Of a stretch of DNA of 56,400 nucleotides, positions 22,919 to 30,261 are shown piece by piece (the first letter of the stretch is position 1; each line of letters begins with the position of its first letter). The stretch covers positions 1 to 56,400 of IMG/VR virus record IMGVR_UViG_3300020121_000067, one strand, 5' to 3'. This DNA comes from a virus. The translations under genes and the position numbers were made by a program. The notes under the pieces were generated by a model. That model saw nothing but the letters and a program-made list of their open reading frames with translations. It made no database searches and was not told where the DNA came from.

Positions 22919-23078
22919 CTTTGTAATGCTGGTGTCGCTGCTGTTGTCGCTGCATCAGCGGGAGCGGTTGCATCTGCGTCCGCCGAATCCAGAGCCGCCG
23001 CCGCCGGTCTGTTGTCAGCATTTTGGCCATGCGGATTTCCCGAGTCATCGGCATCGCATGCGGAAGTTGTTTGGATAG
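22899..23078 (+). CDS. Small protein with N-terminal hydrophobic segment, 59 aa
   Basis: ATG at 22899 behind GAAGGAGAATGACA. Residues 6-18 (IDFVMLVSLLLSL) are hydrophobic. The rest is Pro/His/Arg-rich with a CC pair. It may be membrane-anchored. Unknown. Confidence 0.6.
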   Translation: MNRITIDFVMLVSLLLSLHQRERLHLRPPNPEPPPPVCCQHFGHADFPSHRHRMRKLFG

Positions 23079-23085
23079 GTGATCG

Positions 23086-23271
23086 ATGGCCAGGCGCGCA
23101 ACCAATCCCGAGATCATCGCGGCAATTAACGTCATGTGTGATCGCACGCCGGAGGTCACAGCGGGGGAGCTGCTGAGGATCACGCGGGAATGTGCGCGGG
23201 CGCGGCGGGATGATTATACGGAGTTTGACTGGAGGGAGGAGCGGAATTATGACATCTCAACTACTGGATAA
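23086..23271 (+). CDS. Small protein, 61 aa
   Basis: ATG at 23086 (MARRATNPEIIAAINVMCDR), helical and charged. It overlaps the membrane-protein start at 23249 in another frame. Ribosome site weak. Unknown. Confidence 0.6.
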   Translation: MARRATNPEIIAAINVMCDRTPEVTAGELLRITRECARARRDDYTEFDWREERNYDISTTG

Positions 23272-23455
23272 ATTGATGGACTACGGCCCATATCTACCTC
23301 TTACCATCACAGAGCACAGTCACAACCGAGTTATAAGAATAGCAGGACTGATTGGGTTCTGTATCTGGTGGCTGCCCGTAATGGCCATTTTAATAGTCCC
23401 AGCTTTAATACTTATGTGGGTGGAAATATTTGAAGGCGTATGGAGGGGCAAATGA
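23249..23455 (+). CDS. Small membrane protein, 68 aa
   Basis: ATG at 23249 behind GGAGGAGCGGAATT. Residues about 32-62 hold one or two hydrophobic segments (GLIGFCIWWLPVMAILIVPA), followed by a short basic end. It overlaps the helicase start by four bases. Probably an inner-membrane early protein. Confidence 0.7.
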   Translation: MTSQLLDKLMDYGPYLPLTITEHSHNRVIRIAGLIGFCIWWLPVMAILIVPALILMWVEIFEGVWRGK

Positions 23456-25110
23456 ACTGGTCACACTTTCAAACTGAAATCTACGAGGCATTCGAGCACG
23501 GCGGGGAATCGCTGCTCATAGAAGCGGTGGCCGGCTCGGGAAAAACCCGGACGCTGGAGGAGCTGGCGCGCATCATGGGAGAGAAGATGCCGGGGTTGCG
23601 CGGGGTGATGGTTGCTTTCAATAAGTCAATCGCGCAGGAGCTACAGGCGAGGATTGACAAATATGGCTTCAGGAACGTCCAGGCGATGACTCTGCACTCG
23701 GCGGGATGGTCCGCGTGGCGGAGGGCTGGGGGATTGGACTGGACTCCCGGGCCACCGGACAACCTCAAGACAGTGAAGATCATGCGGGAAGTCTTGAGCT
23801 ATGAGGAGAATAAACAGTTCGGCGAGACCACGCGGAAGCTGGTGGGGTATGCGAAGGGGATTGGGATCGTGCCTCATGATGATGGCGAGCAGTCAGTAAT
23901 GCTCGGCACTAATGGGGAGTTACATGATCACGTGCATTTTGAACGCAGCTCTTGCGGTTCTGACGTTCCCTGTATGCAGGTTCGTGGGCTGGTTCCTGAT
24001 ACTGAAGCAACATGGGAAGGTCTCATGGATCATTACTCGCTCGACGCGGAGGACTGCAACATCGACTGCGTGAGGCGGGTGCTGGCGAGGGGGATTGAGC
24101 TGGCGAGGGAGACCTGTGACTTTCCCGACATGATCTATATGCCCCTTATTGCTGGTGTTCCATTCGATAAGTATGACGTTGTATTCGTAGATGAGGCTCA
24201 GGACTTGAGTGCCGTGGATCACGAAATCGTGGGAAGGATGAGCAGGGATAGAGTTGTAGCCTGTGGTGACAGAGGACAGGCAATTTATGCATTCAAAGGC
24301 GCAATGTCGAACAGTATGGATGCCATGAAAGAGAGGTTCCAGATGACCGAGTTACCGCTGTCGGTGAGCTATCGCTGTCCGCAGGATGTTGTGAGCTGGG
24401 CTCAGCAGTGGGTTCCACAGATTGAGTGGGCGGACACGGCGGACTTTGGCTTCGTGGGGAAGGAAGGCACGGACTGGAAGGGACAGGCTGAGATCGCGCT
24501 GGAGGGGATTAGCAAATGGAAAGGAATCGCCGACTTCCAGCCGGGGGATGCGATCCTCTGCCGGCTCACGCGTCCGCTGGTTGCCGCGGCGTTCACGCTG
24601 ATCCGGGGGAGGGTCGCCTGTCGCGTTCTGGGCAGGGCCATAGGTAAGGGACTGGTTGACCTGATACGCAAGGCTAAATCGCCACAGGATGCTCACCTGC
24701 GAGAGTTTGAGGCTTGGTTGGACGATTATGAGTCCAAACAGGTAGAACGCCTCAGGAGCAAGGGAAAGCACGCGCAGGCGGGGCTGCTGGTGGATAAGAC
24801 AGATACCATTCGCGTGTTCATGGAGGATCTGGGTCCGGACGCCTGGGTTGAGGAACTCATAGTGGATATTGAAAAGCTGTTCGTGGACAACGGCGGATCG
24901 GCTGGGATGGTCACGCTGGCCACGGTTCATAAGAGCAAGGGTTTGCAATGGTCCCGTGTGTTTATTCTTGATGCTGGCGATCTGATGCCCTGCCCTTGGG
25001 CGAGGGGCAACGGCTGGGAGATGCAACAAGAGAAAAACCTGCAATATGTAGCGGCCACTAGGACGATGAAAGAATTGCGTTATATCACCACGTCTGACTT
25101 GAAAGGATAA
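23452..25110 (+). CDS. UvrD/PcrA-like superfamily 1A DNA helicase
   Basis: Encodes 552 residues from ATG at 23452, overlapping the previous TGA and behind GGAGGGGCAA. The motifs are in order: Q-motif (FQTEIYEAF), Walker A AVAGSGKT (25-32), Walker B VDEAQD (Asp247), motif III GDRGQAIYAFKGA, motif IV SVSYRC, motif V TLATVHKSKGL and motif VI QYVAATR. It is an ATP-driven 3'-5' translocase shorter than host UvrD (about 720), as is common in phages. It likely acts in replication or recombination with the nuclease and Sak4-like protein of the same arm. All core residues are intact. Confidence 0.93.
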   Translation: MNWSHFQTEIYEAFEHGGESLLIEAVAGSGKTRTLEELARIMGEKMPGLRGVMVAFNKSIAQELQARIDKYGFRNVQAMTLHSAGWSAWRRAGGLDWTPGPPDNLKTVKIMREVLSYEENKQFGETTRKLVGYAKGIGIVPHDDGEQSVMLGTNGELHDHVHFERSSCGSDVPCMQVRGLVPDTEATWEGLMDHYSLDAEDCNIDCVRRVLARGIELARETCDFPDMIYMPLIAGVPFDKYDVVFVDEAQDLSAVDHEIVGRMSRDRVVACGDRGQAIYAFKGAMSNSMDAMKERFQMTELPLSVSYRCPQDVVSWAQQWVPQIEWADTADFGFVGKEGTDWKGQAEIALEGISKWKGIADFQPGDAILCRLTRPLVAAAFTLIRGRVACRVLGRAIGKGLVDLIRKAKSPQDAHLREFEAWLDDYESKQVERLRSKGKHAQAGLLVDKTDTIRVFMEDLGPDAWVEELIVDIEKLFVDNGGSAGMVTLATVHKSKGLQWSRVFILDAGDLMPCPWARGNGWEMQQEKNLQYVAATRTMKELRYITTSDLKG

Positions 25111-25115
25111 TCACA

Positions 25116-25364
25116 ATGGCAGGAACCAGCAGGATCACCGATGTGTATTTCTTCCCCAATGGGAACACGGCGGTTATGAACTCCGAGGGTCAGCAGGTAG
25201 GAGAGTTGCAGCAGCCGTGGTTGTTGCTGTTCGCCAAGTTCATAGAAGCCAACGCCACGGAAGCATTGAAGGGGGATTTAGAGAAAATCCAGTGGCATCT
25301 ACCATCGGGGCAGATAGCGGAGTTGTTCAAAGTGGAAGACGACTACAACTGGCGGGTGAAGTGA
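25116..25364 (+). CDS. Small early protein, 82 aa
   Basis: ATG at 25116 five bases after the helicase stop. Beta then helix (ITDVYFFPNGNTAVMNSEGQ, LLLFAKFIEANATEALKGDL). Overlaps the next GTG. Unknown. Confidence 0.7.
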   Translation: MAGTSRITDVYFFPNGNTAVMNSEGQQVGELQQPWLLLFAKFIEANATEALKGDLEKIQWHLPSGQIAELFKVEDDYNWRVK

Positions 25365-25441
25365 GCGGCCACCTCCACATCCGTCCCGCATGGCTGCTCC
25401 TAGGCGCAGCTCTCCTGTGGGTGATCCTGAGAGGTTGTTGA
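25361..25441 (+). CDS. Hydrophobic micropeptide, 26 aa
   Basis: GTG at 25361 overlaps the previous TGA and opens 26 codons ending AALLWVILRGC and TGA, which overlaps the next ATG. The sequence is mostly hydrophobic, so a single membrane span is possible. A very similar ending (KALLWVLLRGC) recurs at 25626-25667. Small, coupled on both sides; moderately supported. Confidence 0.4.
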   Translation: MSGHLHIRPAWLLLGAALLWVILRGC

Positions 25442-25629
25442 TGGCCAAGGAACGAAAGTGCATCGATTGCGGAGCGTCGTTCGTCTGGGAGCGCAAACCG
25501 GGGATGAGTCCTAGGCGATGTGCTGAGTGTCATGCGATGCGGAAGCAGACTCGCAGCGGAACTGGGAACATGACACACCGCCCGATGGGACATAGGACGC
25601 GGCAGCAACACAAGCGAGTGCCGTATTGA
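25441..25629 (+). CDS. Zinc-finger protein, 62 aa
   Basis: ATG at 25441 overlaps the stop of the micropeptide. CIDCG near residue 7 and RRCAECHAM near 27 form a CxxC-CxxC zinc ribbon; the tail is basic (MGHRTRQQHKRVPY). Flanked by two near-identical hydrophobic micro-frames. A nucleic-acid binding role is likely from composition. Confidence 0.65.
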   Translation: MAKERKCIDCGASFVWERKPGMSPRRCAECHAMRKQTRSGTGNMTHRPMGHRTRQQHKRVPY

Positions 25630-25667
25630 GCAAGGCTCTCCTGTGGGTGCTGCTTCGAGGGTGCTAG
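25626..25667 (+). CDS. Possible 13-residue hydrophobic micropeptide
   Basis: TTG at 25626, overlapping the stop of the zinc-finger gene, opens SKALLWVLLRGC and TAG. It repeats the end of the 25361-25441 product. It could equally be a duplicated fragment without function. Confidence 0.25.
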   Translation: MSKALLWVLLRGC

Positions 25668-25690
25668 ATGTGGGCGGGAGGGGTGAATAT

Positions 25691-26749
25691 TCACTCAGGT
25701 GGAGGAGCATTATTCATGATTGTCCACTTCAACTGCTTCAATTCGGCCGCGGGAGCATACCGGCTGATCCAGTCGGACACCTCACTGAGTGCGTTTCCAC
25801 ACTTTTTGCAACATTTGTGGGGGGCTACTGGCTTGAGCTGGTCGTTAGTTGCAGTATCACACTCCTCTGCAACTAACGCCTCTGCATCCGCTGGCAGTTC
25901 CAGCGTGTCCTCATCGAGGAGTAGATCCTTCTTGAGCATCTGGCCGTGGGAGCGTATCAGCCGCAGTCCCTGGGTCACGAGTTCAATCTGGGCGCATACC
26001 TCATGGGATCGGGGAGGATGGATGGTTAACAGTTCCCTTATGGCCTTACTAAGATCGGCAGCGGGAGCCACGGAATGCTGTAAGCAGCCAATGGCATAGT
26101 CATGGAGGTCGCGGTCGGATATGTCCCCCCACCAGAAGATAGTAGCTCCGAGGCGGAAGCGGAAGTGGCTCAGGGGAGCATCGGATGCGTCAACTCCCAA
26201 GGCCTCGATTGCTACATTGGAGACGGCGCCAGTGCCTGGGCGTGGGTCTCCTAGGTGCTTTATAAACTTGGACACGCGGGTGTTGTATTCCTGTATTTGC
26301 TCCCGGCTGGGCATTGTGTCTTGTATTGGTTCGTGGATAGCGATCCAGTGGAAATGCTTGAGGCTGCGCATGTACGGCTGGTTTTCCCAGAACCGTGCGA
26401 TGCGCTCCTCAGCGAGGCGAGATGCACATTCCAGACAGGTCTTCAGCCGGCAGGTGCGATGCTGCTCCTCGAACTGGTCGTGGTGGTCAGGGCAGCGGTG
26501 GATGCGCTTGGAGCCGCAGTCCTCGGATCGCCAAGATTTGGAATCCAGTCCCACGGCGGCGAGGGCCTTGGCGCGTGGGGAGCGGAGCTGGCGGACGCAT
26601 TGTGTCTCCGATTCCAGCGCGGCCATGATCTCCTCGTGCGAGGGCTCCGGCGCGCGGCAGGATTGCAAGGCGTCGAGGGAGGGGTCGTTGATTGAGGGGA
26701 GAGTGGGTAGGAATGACGTGCGAGGGGTGTTGCATGCGGCAGCTTGCAT
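25691..26749 (-). CDS. Zinc-finger protein with a possible degenerate Rep-like fold
   Basis: Encodes 352 residues from ATG at 26749, on the opposite strand to all neighbours. An N-terminal Cys/His cluster (CGSKRIHRCPDHH then CRLKTCLECASRLAEERIARF) resembles the zinc finger of plasmid rolling-circle Rep proteins. After it comes KHFHWIAIH in the place of Rep motif 1 and LSHFRFRLGATIFWWG where the metal-binding HxHxH of motif 2 would be; two of the three His are missing. A C-terminal CKKCGN pair forms another zinc site. It may be a non-catalytic DNA-binding relative. Fold call is inference. Confidence 0.7.
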   Translation of the reverse strand: MQAAACNTPRTSFLPTLPSINDPSLDALQSCRAPEPSHEEIMAALESETQCVRQLRSPRAKALAAVGLDSKSWRSEDCGSKRIHRCPDHHDQFEEQHRTCRLKTCLECASRLAEERIARFWENQPYMRSLKHFHWIAIHEPIQDTMPSREQIQEYNTRVSKFIKHLGDPRPGTGAVSNVAIEALGVDASDAPLSHFRFRLGATIFWWGDISDRDLHDYAIGCLQHSVAPAADLSKAIRELLTIHPPRSHEVCAQIELVTQGLRLIRSHGQMLKKDLLLDEDTLELPADAEALVAEECDTATNDQLKPVAPHKCCKKCGNALSEVSDWISRYAPAAELKQLKWTIMNNAPPPE

Positions 26750-26867
26750 ACAGAGTGGTGCTCCTATGTTCGGCGTTTAGCTCAGCAGAGGCCAGAAACG
26801 CCGGGGGGACGACAGCACGGGCCATCGTCCCACCTAATAGGAATTTCGACCACTCCTGTGCGATTAG

Positions 26868-26896
26868 ACGGTAATCATATTAGAAATGGTTGTCAA
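26868..26896 (-). promoter_or_regulatory. Promoter candidate for the minus-strand gene
   Basis: On the minus strand TTGACA (26896-26891), a 17-base spacer and TACCGT (26873-26868), in an AT-rich stretch about 120 bases before ATG 26749. The -35 box is consensus, the -10 weak. Confidence 0.45.
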
Positions 26897-26924
26897 TATA
26901 TAAATTTTACCTAGGTGTATTTTC

Positions 26925-26953
26925 TTGTTGCGGGGAGTATCCCTGGTGTGATA
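26925..26953 (+). promoter_or_regulatory. Promoter candidate for the Mini-A gene with shared operator
   Basis: TTGTTG (26925-26930), 17 bases, GTGATA (26948-26953), ten bases before ATG 26964. The boxes are weak, but the spacer holds GGGAGTATCCC (26933-26943), the reverse complement of the palindrome in the 19292-19320 promoter at almost the same spacing. The short distance to the ATG leaves little leader, so the start site may be shifted. Confidence 0.45.
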
Positions 26954-26963
26954 GGGTGGTGGC

Positions 26964-27869
26964 ATGCCGAAGATCAAATATCAGGATATAAACTTCAAAC
27001 CTGCATCCTTGGCCCTCATCGAGAAGGCCAACGAGATCATAGCAAGTTATCAGAGTCAGGGATATGACCTGACGCTTCGGCAGTTGTACTACCAGTTCGT
27101 CTCCCGCGACATCATTCCCAATACACAAGCTAGCTATAAGAACCTAGGCAGCGTGGTCAATGACGCAAGGCTGGCCGGGATGATCGACTGGAACGCGATT
27201 GTGGATCGCACCAGGGAACTGCGTGGACTGCCACACTGGAGTGATCCTAGCGATATCGTGGATAGTTGCTCAAGGCAGTTCAACATTGACAAGTGGAAGG
27301 ATCAGAAGTATCGACCAGAAGTGTGGATCGAGAAGGACGCACTGGCGGGAGTATTCGAGCGCGTGTGTAATGAATTAGATGTTCCCCTGTTCTCCTGTCG
27401 TGGATACACAAGCCAGAGCGAGATGTGGGTCGGCGCCCAGAGAATGCTTCGTTATCGCAAGCAGAAGCAGACTCCGATGATCCTCCACTTCGGAGATCAC
27501 GATCCCAGCGGAAAGGACATGTCGCGAGATATTCAGGATAGGCTGTGTCTATTCACTGGCCGGGAGATTGAATTTGAGCGGCTAGCGCTGAATATGGATC
27601 AGGTGAGGGAATATGATCCCCCACCGAATCCAGCGAAGGTTACGGACTCCCGAGCTAAGGGATACATCGCCGAGTTCGGGGACGAAAGCTGGGAGCTGGA
27701 TGCGCTGGAACCAAGCGTATTAGAGGAGTTGGTACGCGGGGCCATTGTCAAGGTAGTGGATGAGGAGAAGATGGAGGCCGCTGATAAGGAGCAGGAACGC
27801 CATCGTGAGACCTTGCAGCTTATATCTGAGAGGTTCGAGGAGTGTGAGGAGTTGGTGAGGAATGAATAA
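26964..27869 (+). CDS. Spo11 / topoisomerase VI A-subunit-like protein (Mini-A type)
   Basis: Encodes 301 residues from ATG at 26964. LRQLYYQFV places Tyr43 where Spo11 and Topo VI-A keep the catalytic tyrosine (RxIFY pattern) in the winged-helix domain. The Toprim part follows with WIEKDA (Glu123) and GDHDPSG (Asp178, Asp180), the acid triad that binds magnesium. No B-subunit (GHKL ATPase) gene was found in the genome, as in the stand-alone A-like 'Mini-A' proteins of mobile elements. It probably makes Tyr-linked double-strand breaks or nicks; target and use are unknown. The stop overlaps the next gene by eight bases. Confidence 0.8.
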   Translation: MPKIKYQDINFKPASLALIEKANEIIASYQSQGYDLTLRQLYYQFVSRDIIPNTQASYKNLGSVVNDARLAGMIDWNAIVDRTRELRGLPHWSDPSDIVDSCSRQFNIDKWKDQKYRPEVWIEKDALAGVFERVCNELDVPLFSCRGYTSQSEMWVGAQRMLRYRKQKQTPMILHFGDHDPSGKDMSRDIQDRLCLFTGREIEFERLALNMDQVREYDPPPNPAKVTDSRAKGYIAEFGDESWELDALEPSVLEELVRGAIVKVVDEEKMEAADKEQERHRETLQLISERFEECEELVRNE

Positions 27870-28317
27870 GCCTAGGCAGAAGAAAATCCTTCCCCCGCCG
27901 GAACTCCAGGCGCGAGAGGTTCCGCTCTCCGATGAGCAAGTTGCGATAGAGGATTCACGCAGGGGGGATATCCACGCGACGACGATCCGCTGGCGGGATC
28001 TCGTGCTGGCGACCTGGCAGCTCGGGGATGATAAGAAGTATCGCGGGAGGCTGCCGGAGGGGCTCAGTTCCCAGCAGTTCTGGGCGAAGGTCACACGTGC
28101 GGCGGGCAGGCTGGCCGCGATGCGTCATGTTCATACCAAGGCTTGCTATAGCCGCGTTCCTGAAACTGAGGGTAAGGGAATGTATCTCAGTTGTGGTAAG
28201 ACGCTGGAATCGCCGGGGGAGTATGCAGGCATGAAGGTGGGAGTGGCGGTGCGAGGGAGGGAGTGGTGGGTGTGGTCGGTGCGGAAGCCGGGGGCTAAGG
28301 ATTTGGAAACTGAGTGA
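27862..28317 (+). CDS. Protein coupled to Mini-A, unknown
   Basis: Encodes 151 residues from ATG at 27862, inside the last codons of the Mini-A gene. It starts MNKPRQKKILPPPELQAREV, has a helical middle (TIRWRDLVLATWQL, WAKVTRAAGRLAAM) and ends in beta (VGVAVRGREWWVWSVRK). The overlap suggests it is co-translated with Mini-A and could be its partner. No GHKL motifs. Confidence 0.7.
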   Translation: MNKPRQKKILPPPELQAREVPLSDEQVAIEDSRRGDIHATTIRWRDLVLATWQLGDDKKYRGRLPEGLSSQQFWAKVTRAAGRLAAMRHVHTKACYSRVPETEGKGMYLSCGKTLESPGEYAGMKVGVAVRGREWWVWSVRKPGAKDLETE

Positions 28318-28319
28318 CC

Positions 28320-28334
28320 GGGGGCTCGTTCCCC
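28320..28334 (+). promoter_or_regulatory. Leader hairpin, copy 1
   Basis: GGGGGCTCGTTCCCC forms a short G/C stem with a CTCGTT loop, followed by CAGA and a purine-rich ribosome site, 22 bases before ATG 28357. A near copy sits at 29063-29076 before the next gene. Confidence 0.45.
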
Positions 28335-28356
28335 AGAACAGAAGAGGAAGGAATTT

Positions 28357-29055
28357 ATGATTACACTTGATAGTTTTGCAGGAATGCATATTTCATCCGC
28401 CTGTAAAGAAGCGGTTGACCGCGCCAACTTGAACAAAGACGCTGTACGCTTTGAGTTCAATGGCACTGAAGTTATAGCTCACCCCGGCGATGATCCGGCT
28501 AAGTTAGAAGCGAAGTGGTCAGCCGATTTTGAAGTCGCTGCAAAGGCTTACCGCGAATCGCCCGAATATGCCGAACGCCAACGCCAGATTGCCGAAGAAG
28601 ATCACCGCAAGCGCACCGCATCGCTGAAAAATAAAGCCAAGACAGAAGCCGAGATGCGCGAGGCTGAAAATCCTTGGCCCTACACAAAAGAGCAACTTGT
28701 CGAATATATCACTTCATTGCTTGACCGTCCGCACAATTACGGAACGTGTGTGTATGCCATGAGCCTTGCCGCTACCGCAGCTTTCAACTACATGGCCCAT
28801 GAAATCGGCAGCACAGGATTTCAGGCATCATGCGCCGATCTGGATTTCATTCGCCGCTCTCGCGGCATAAAAGGCCCGTTCATGATCCTTAAAGCAGAGG
28901 ACGCGCTTTATCCGCAATATAACCTGCCTGAGAAATTGGCCGAAGCAATGGAAGAGTGGAAGCCGTGGCTTAAGGAACAGGCCGCAAAGAATCTGACAGA
29001 CAAAGACGGCGCACATCCGAACGTGATAGCGCACTGGAAAAAACTGGCTGAATAA
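28357..29055 (+). CDS. Phage protein of unknown function, 232 aa, foreign-looking
   Basis: ATG at 28357 behind GAGGAAGGAATTT. A charged helix region (YAERQRQIAEEDHRKRTASL) leads into PYTKEQLVEYITSLLDRPHN and a conserved-looking core (GTCVYAMSLAATAAFNYMAH). Codon use leans to A/T third bases (GAA, AAA, GCG/GCC mix) unlike the neighbouring GC-rich genes. It shares a leader hairpin with 29100-29717, so the two probably came together. Function unknown. Confidence 0.8.
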   Translation: MITLDSFAGMHISSACKEAVDRANLNKDAVRFEFNGTEVIAHPGDDPAKLEAKWSADFEVAAKAYRESPEYAERQRQIAEEDHRKRTASLKNKAKTEAEMREAENPWPYTKEQLVEYITSLLDRPHNYGTCVYAMSLAATAAFNYMAHEIGSTGFQASCADLDFIRRSRGIKGPFMILKAEDALYPQYNLPEKLAEAMEEWKPWLKEQAAKNLTDKDGAHPNVIAHWKKLAE

Positions 29056-29062
29056 CCTTTGC

Positions 29063-29076
29063 GGGGCTCGTGCCCC
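29063..29076 (+). promoter_or_regulatory. Leader hairpin, copy 2
   Basis: GGGGC (29063-29067), TCGT loop, GCCCC (29072-29076), then CAGATAAGAGAGAAGAAC and ATG 29100. It repeats the layout of 28320-28334. Confidence 0.45.
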
Positions 29077-29099
29077 CAGATAAGAGAGAAGAACAAACA

Positions 29100-29717
29100 A
29101 TGAAGAATAAACACAATATCACTCCTGCGGCGGTTTCGGCTGCTGCGCGCGGCGACATGGACAACTTTATGGTCGCTATCACACCGGGCGGAATTGAAGC
29201 TCAGGAAGCAATGGGGCAAGCCGCTCTTGTTGGCACTCTTGGCATCCTGCCGAAAGAATGCCCTCGCCAGCAGCTTGAAAAATTGGGGTTCAAGTTTGGC
29301 GCGGATTCGGATGATCTGTTTGTTAACGTGACGTTCCCCGCTGGCTGGAGCAAGAAAGCAACCGACCATTCCATGTGGTCTGATTTGCTGGACGACAAGG
29401 GGCGCAAGCGTGGCGGCATCTTCTACAAGGCGGCTTTCTACGACCGTTCGGCGCACATGAGTCTCAATCGTCGCTATGTGGTCACATCCGAATACCTGAA
29501 TGCTGCCGGGGAAAAACACGACTGGAAAAGCAACGCAGAGCCAGCAAAAAGGCGCATCGTGGTCGAGGATCGCGGAGAAAACAAAACGCTCTGGCAGTCT
29601 GAATCATATAGCCGCACGGATTACAAAACAGATGAAGCAGCCCAGAAAGTTGCGCGTGAATGGCTGGCAGAAAAGTTCCCGCAGCACGAAGATGAGACTG
29701 CTTACTGGGGCGCGTGA
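29100..29717 (+). CDS. Phage protein of unknown function, 205 aa, foreign-looking
   Basis: Best start ATG at 29100 after the purine-rich site AGAGAGAAGAAC; the longer frame is not needed. Contains an Ala-rich start (PAAVSAAARGDMDNFMVAIT), a GWSKKATDHSMWSDLLDDKG segment and YDRSAHMSLNRRYVV. Composition and leader match 28357-29055. No known motif, mixed alpha/beta. Confidence 0.8.
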   Translation: MKNKHNITPAAVSAAARGDMDNFMVAITPGGIEAQEAMGQAALVGTLGILPKECPRQQLEKLGFKFGADSDDLFVNVTFPAGWSKKATDHSMWSDLLDDKGRKRGGIFYKAAFYDRSAHMSLNRRYVVTSEYLNAAGEKHDWKSNAEPAKRRIVVEDRGENKTLWQSESYSRTDYKTDEAAQKVAREWLAEKFPQHEDETAYWGA

Positions 29718-29767
29718 TGTGGCTGGGGTTCCATGGTGGGGCCAGTGTTCAAGGGAGGATTTAAATT

Positions 29768-29824
29768 ATGACAACACGTATCTACATCGACCGCAGCCGG
29801 ATCATAACCCGTGAGCGTGAGTAA
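29768..29824 (+). pseudogene. Truncated copy of the nuclease gene start, 18 codons
   Basis: A strong GGGAGGATTTAAATT site and ATG at 29768 open MTTRIYIDRSRIITRERE and TAA. The last eleven residues match DRSRIQTRER of the real nuclease start at 30185. This is what would remain if the HNH gene had entered the 5' end of the nuclease gene. It ends two bases before the HNH ATG and may still be translated and couple that gene. Confidence 0.65.
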
Positions 29825-29826
29825 CT

Positions 29827-30261
29827 ATGTCTAAGCCACGCACAGAAGCGGAGCGGGAAGCCCACAAACTTTACATGAAGCAGTATCATGCAAAGCGTCG
29901 TGCTGCTGATCCCGAATACAATCGCGTCTTTCTTGAGAGACTGGCCAAGGTAGAGTCCATGAGCGCTCAAGATATACAGATGCGTAGGCGAGCCTCTATG
30001 AATTGGGGACATAAGAATCCAGATAAACGTCGCGCTCACTATCTAGCCAAATTGAAGAACCCCATCGAACAGCCTTGTGCCGTATCTGGATGCGGCAACA
30101 AGGCCGAGCGCCATCATCCAGACTATTCCAAGCCGGAAGAAATTGTGTGGCTGTGTCGAAAACATCACAAAGAGGAGCACTTAAATGAAAAGAGAATTCA
30201 CGGATCGCTCAAGGATTCAAACTCGGGAGAGATGCCCCAGACGTTTTTGGCTGGAATATAA
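29827..30261 (+). CDS. HNH-type zinc endonuclease-like protein, possible homing gene
   Basis: Encodes 144 residues from ATG at 29827. N-terminal repeats of basic helix (REAHKLYMKQYHAKRRAADP) lead to CAVSGCGNKAERHHPDY and WLCRKHHKEEH, the Cys-Cys-His-His pattern of small phage HNH proteins. The reading frame runs on over the first 77 bases of the nuclease gene, so its natural end may be earlier in the ancestor. It has the look of a free-standing homing endonuclease that sits at the 5' end of its target gene. Confidence 0.75.
   Translation: MSKPRTEAEREAHKLYMKQYHAKRRAADPEYNRVFLERLAKVESMSAQDIQMRRRASMNWGHKNPDKRRAHYLAKLKNPIEQPCAVSGCGNKAERHHPDYSKPEEIVWLCRKHHKEEHLNEKRIHGSLKDSNSGEMPQTFLAGI

Noticed and set aside
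26931-26947. GGGAGTATCCC as a terminator hairpin
   Set aside because: Arms of four bases and no T-run; it fits better as a protein-binding site inside a promoter spacer.
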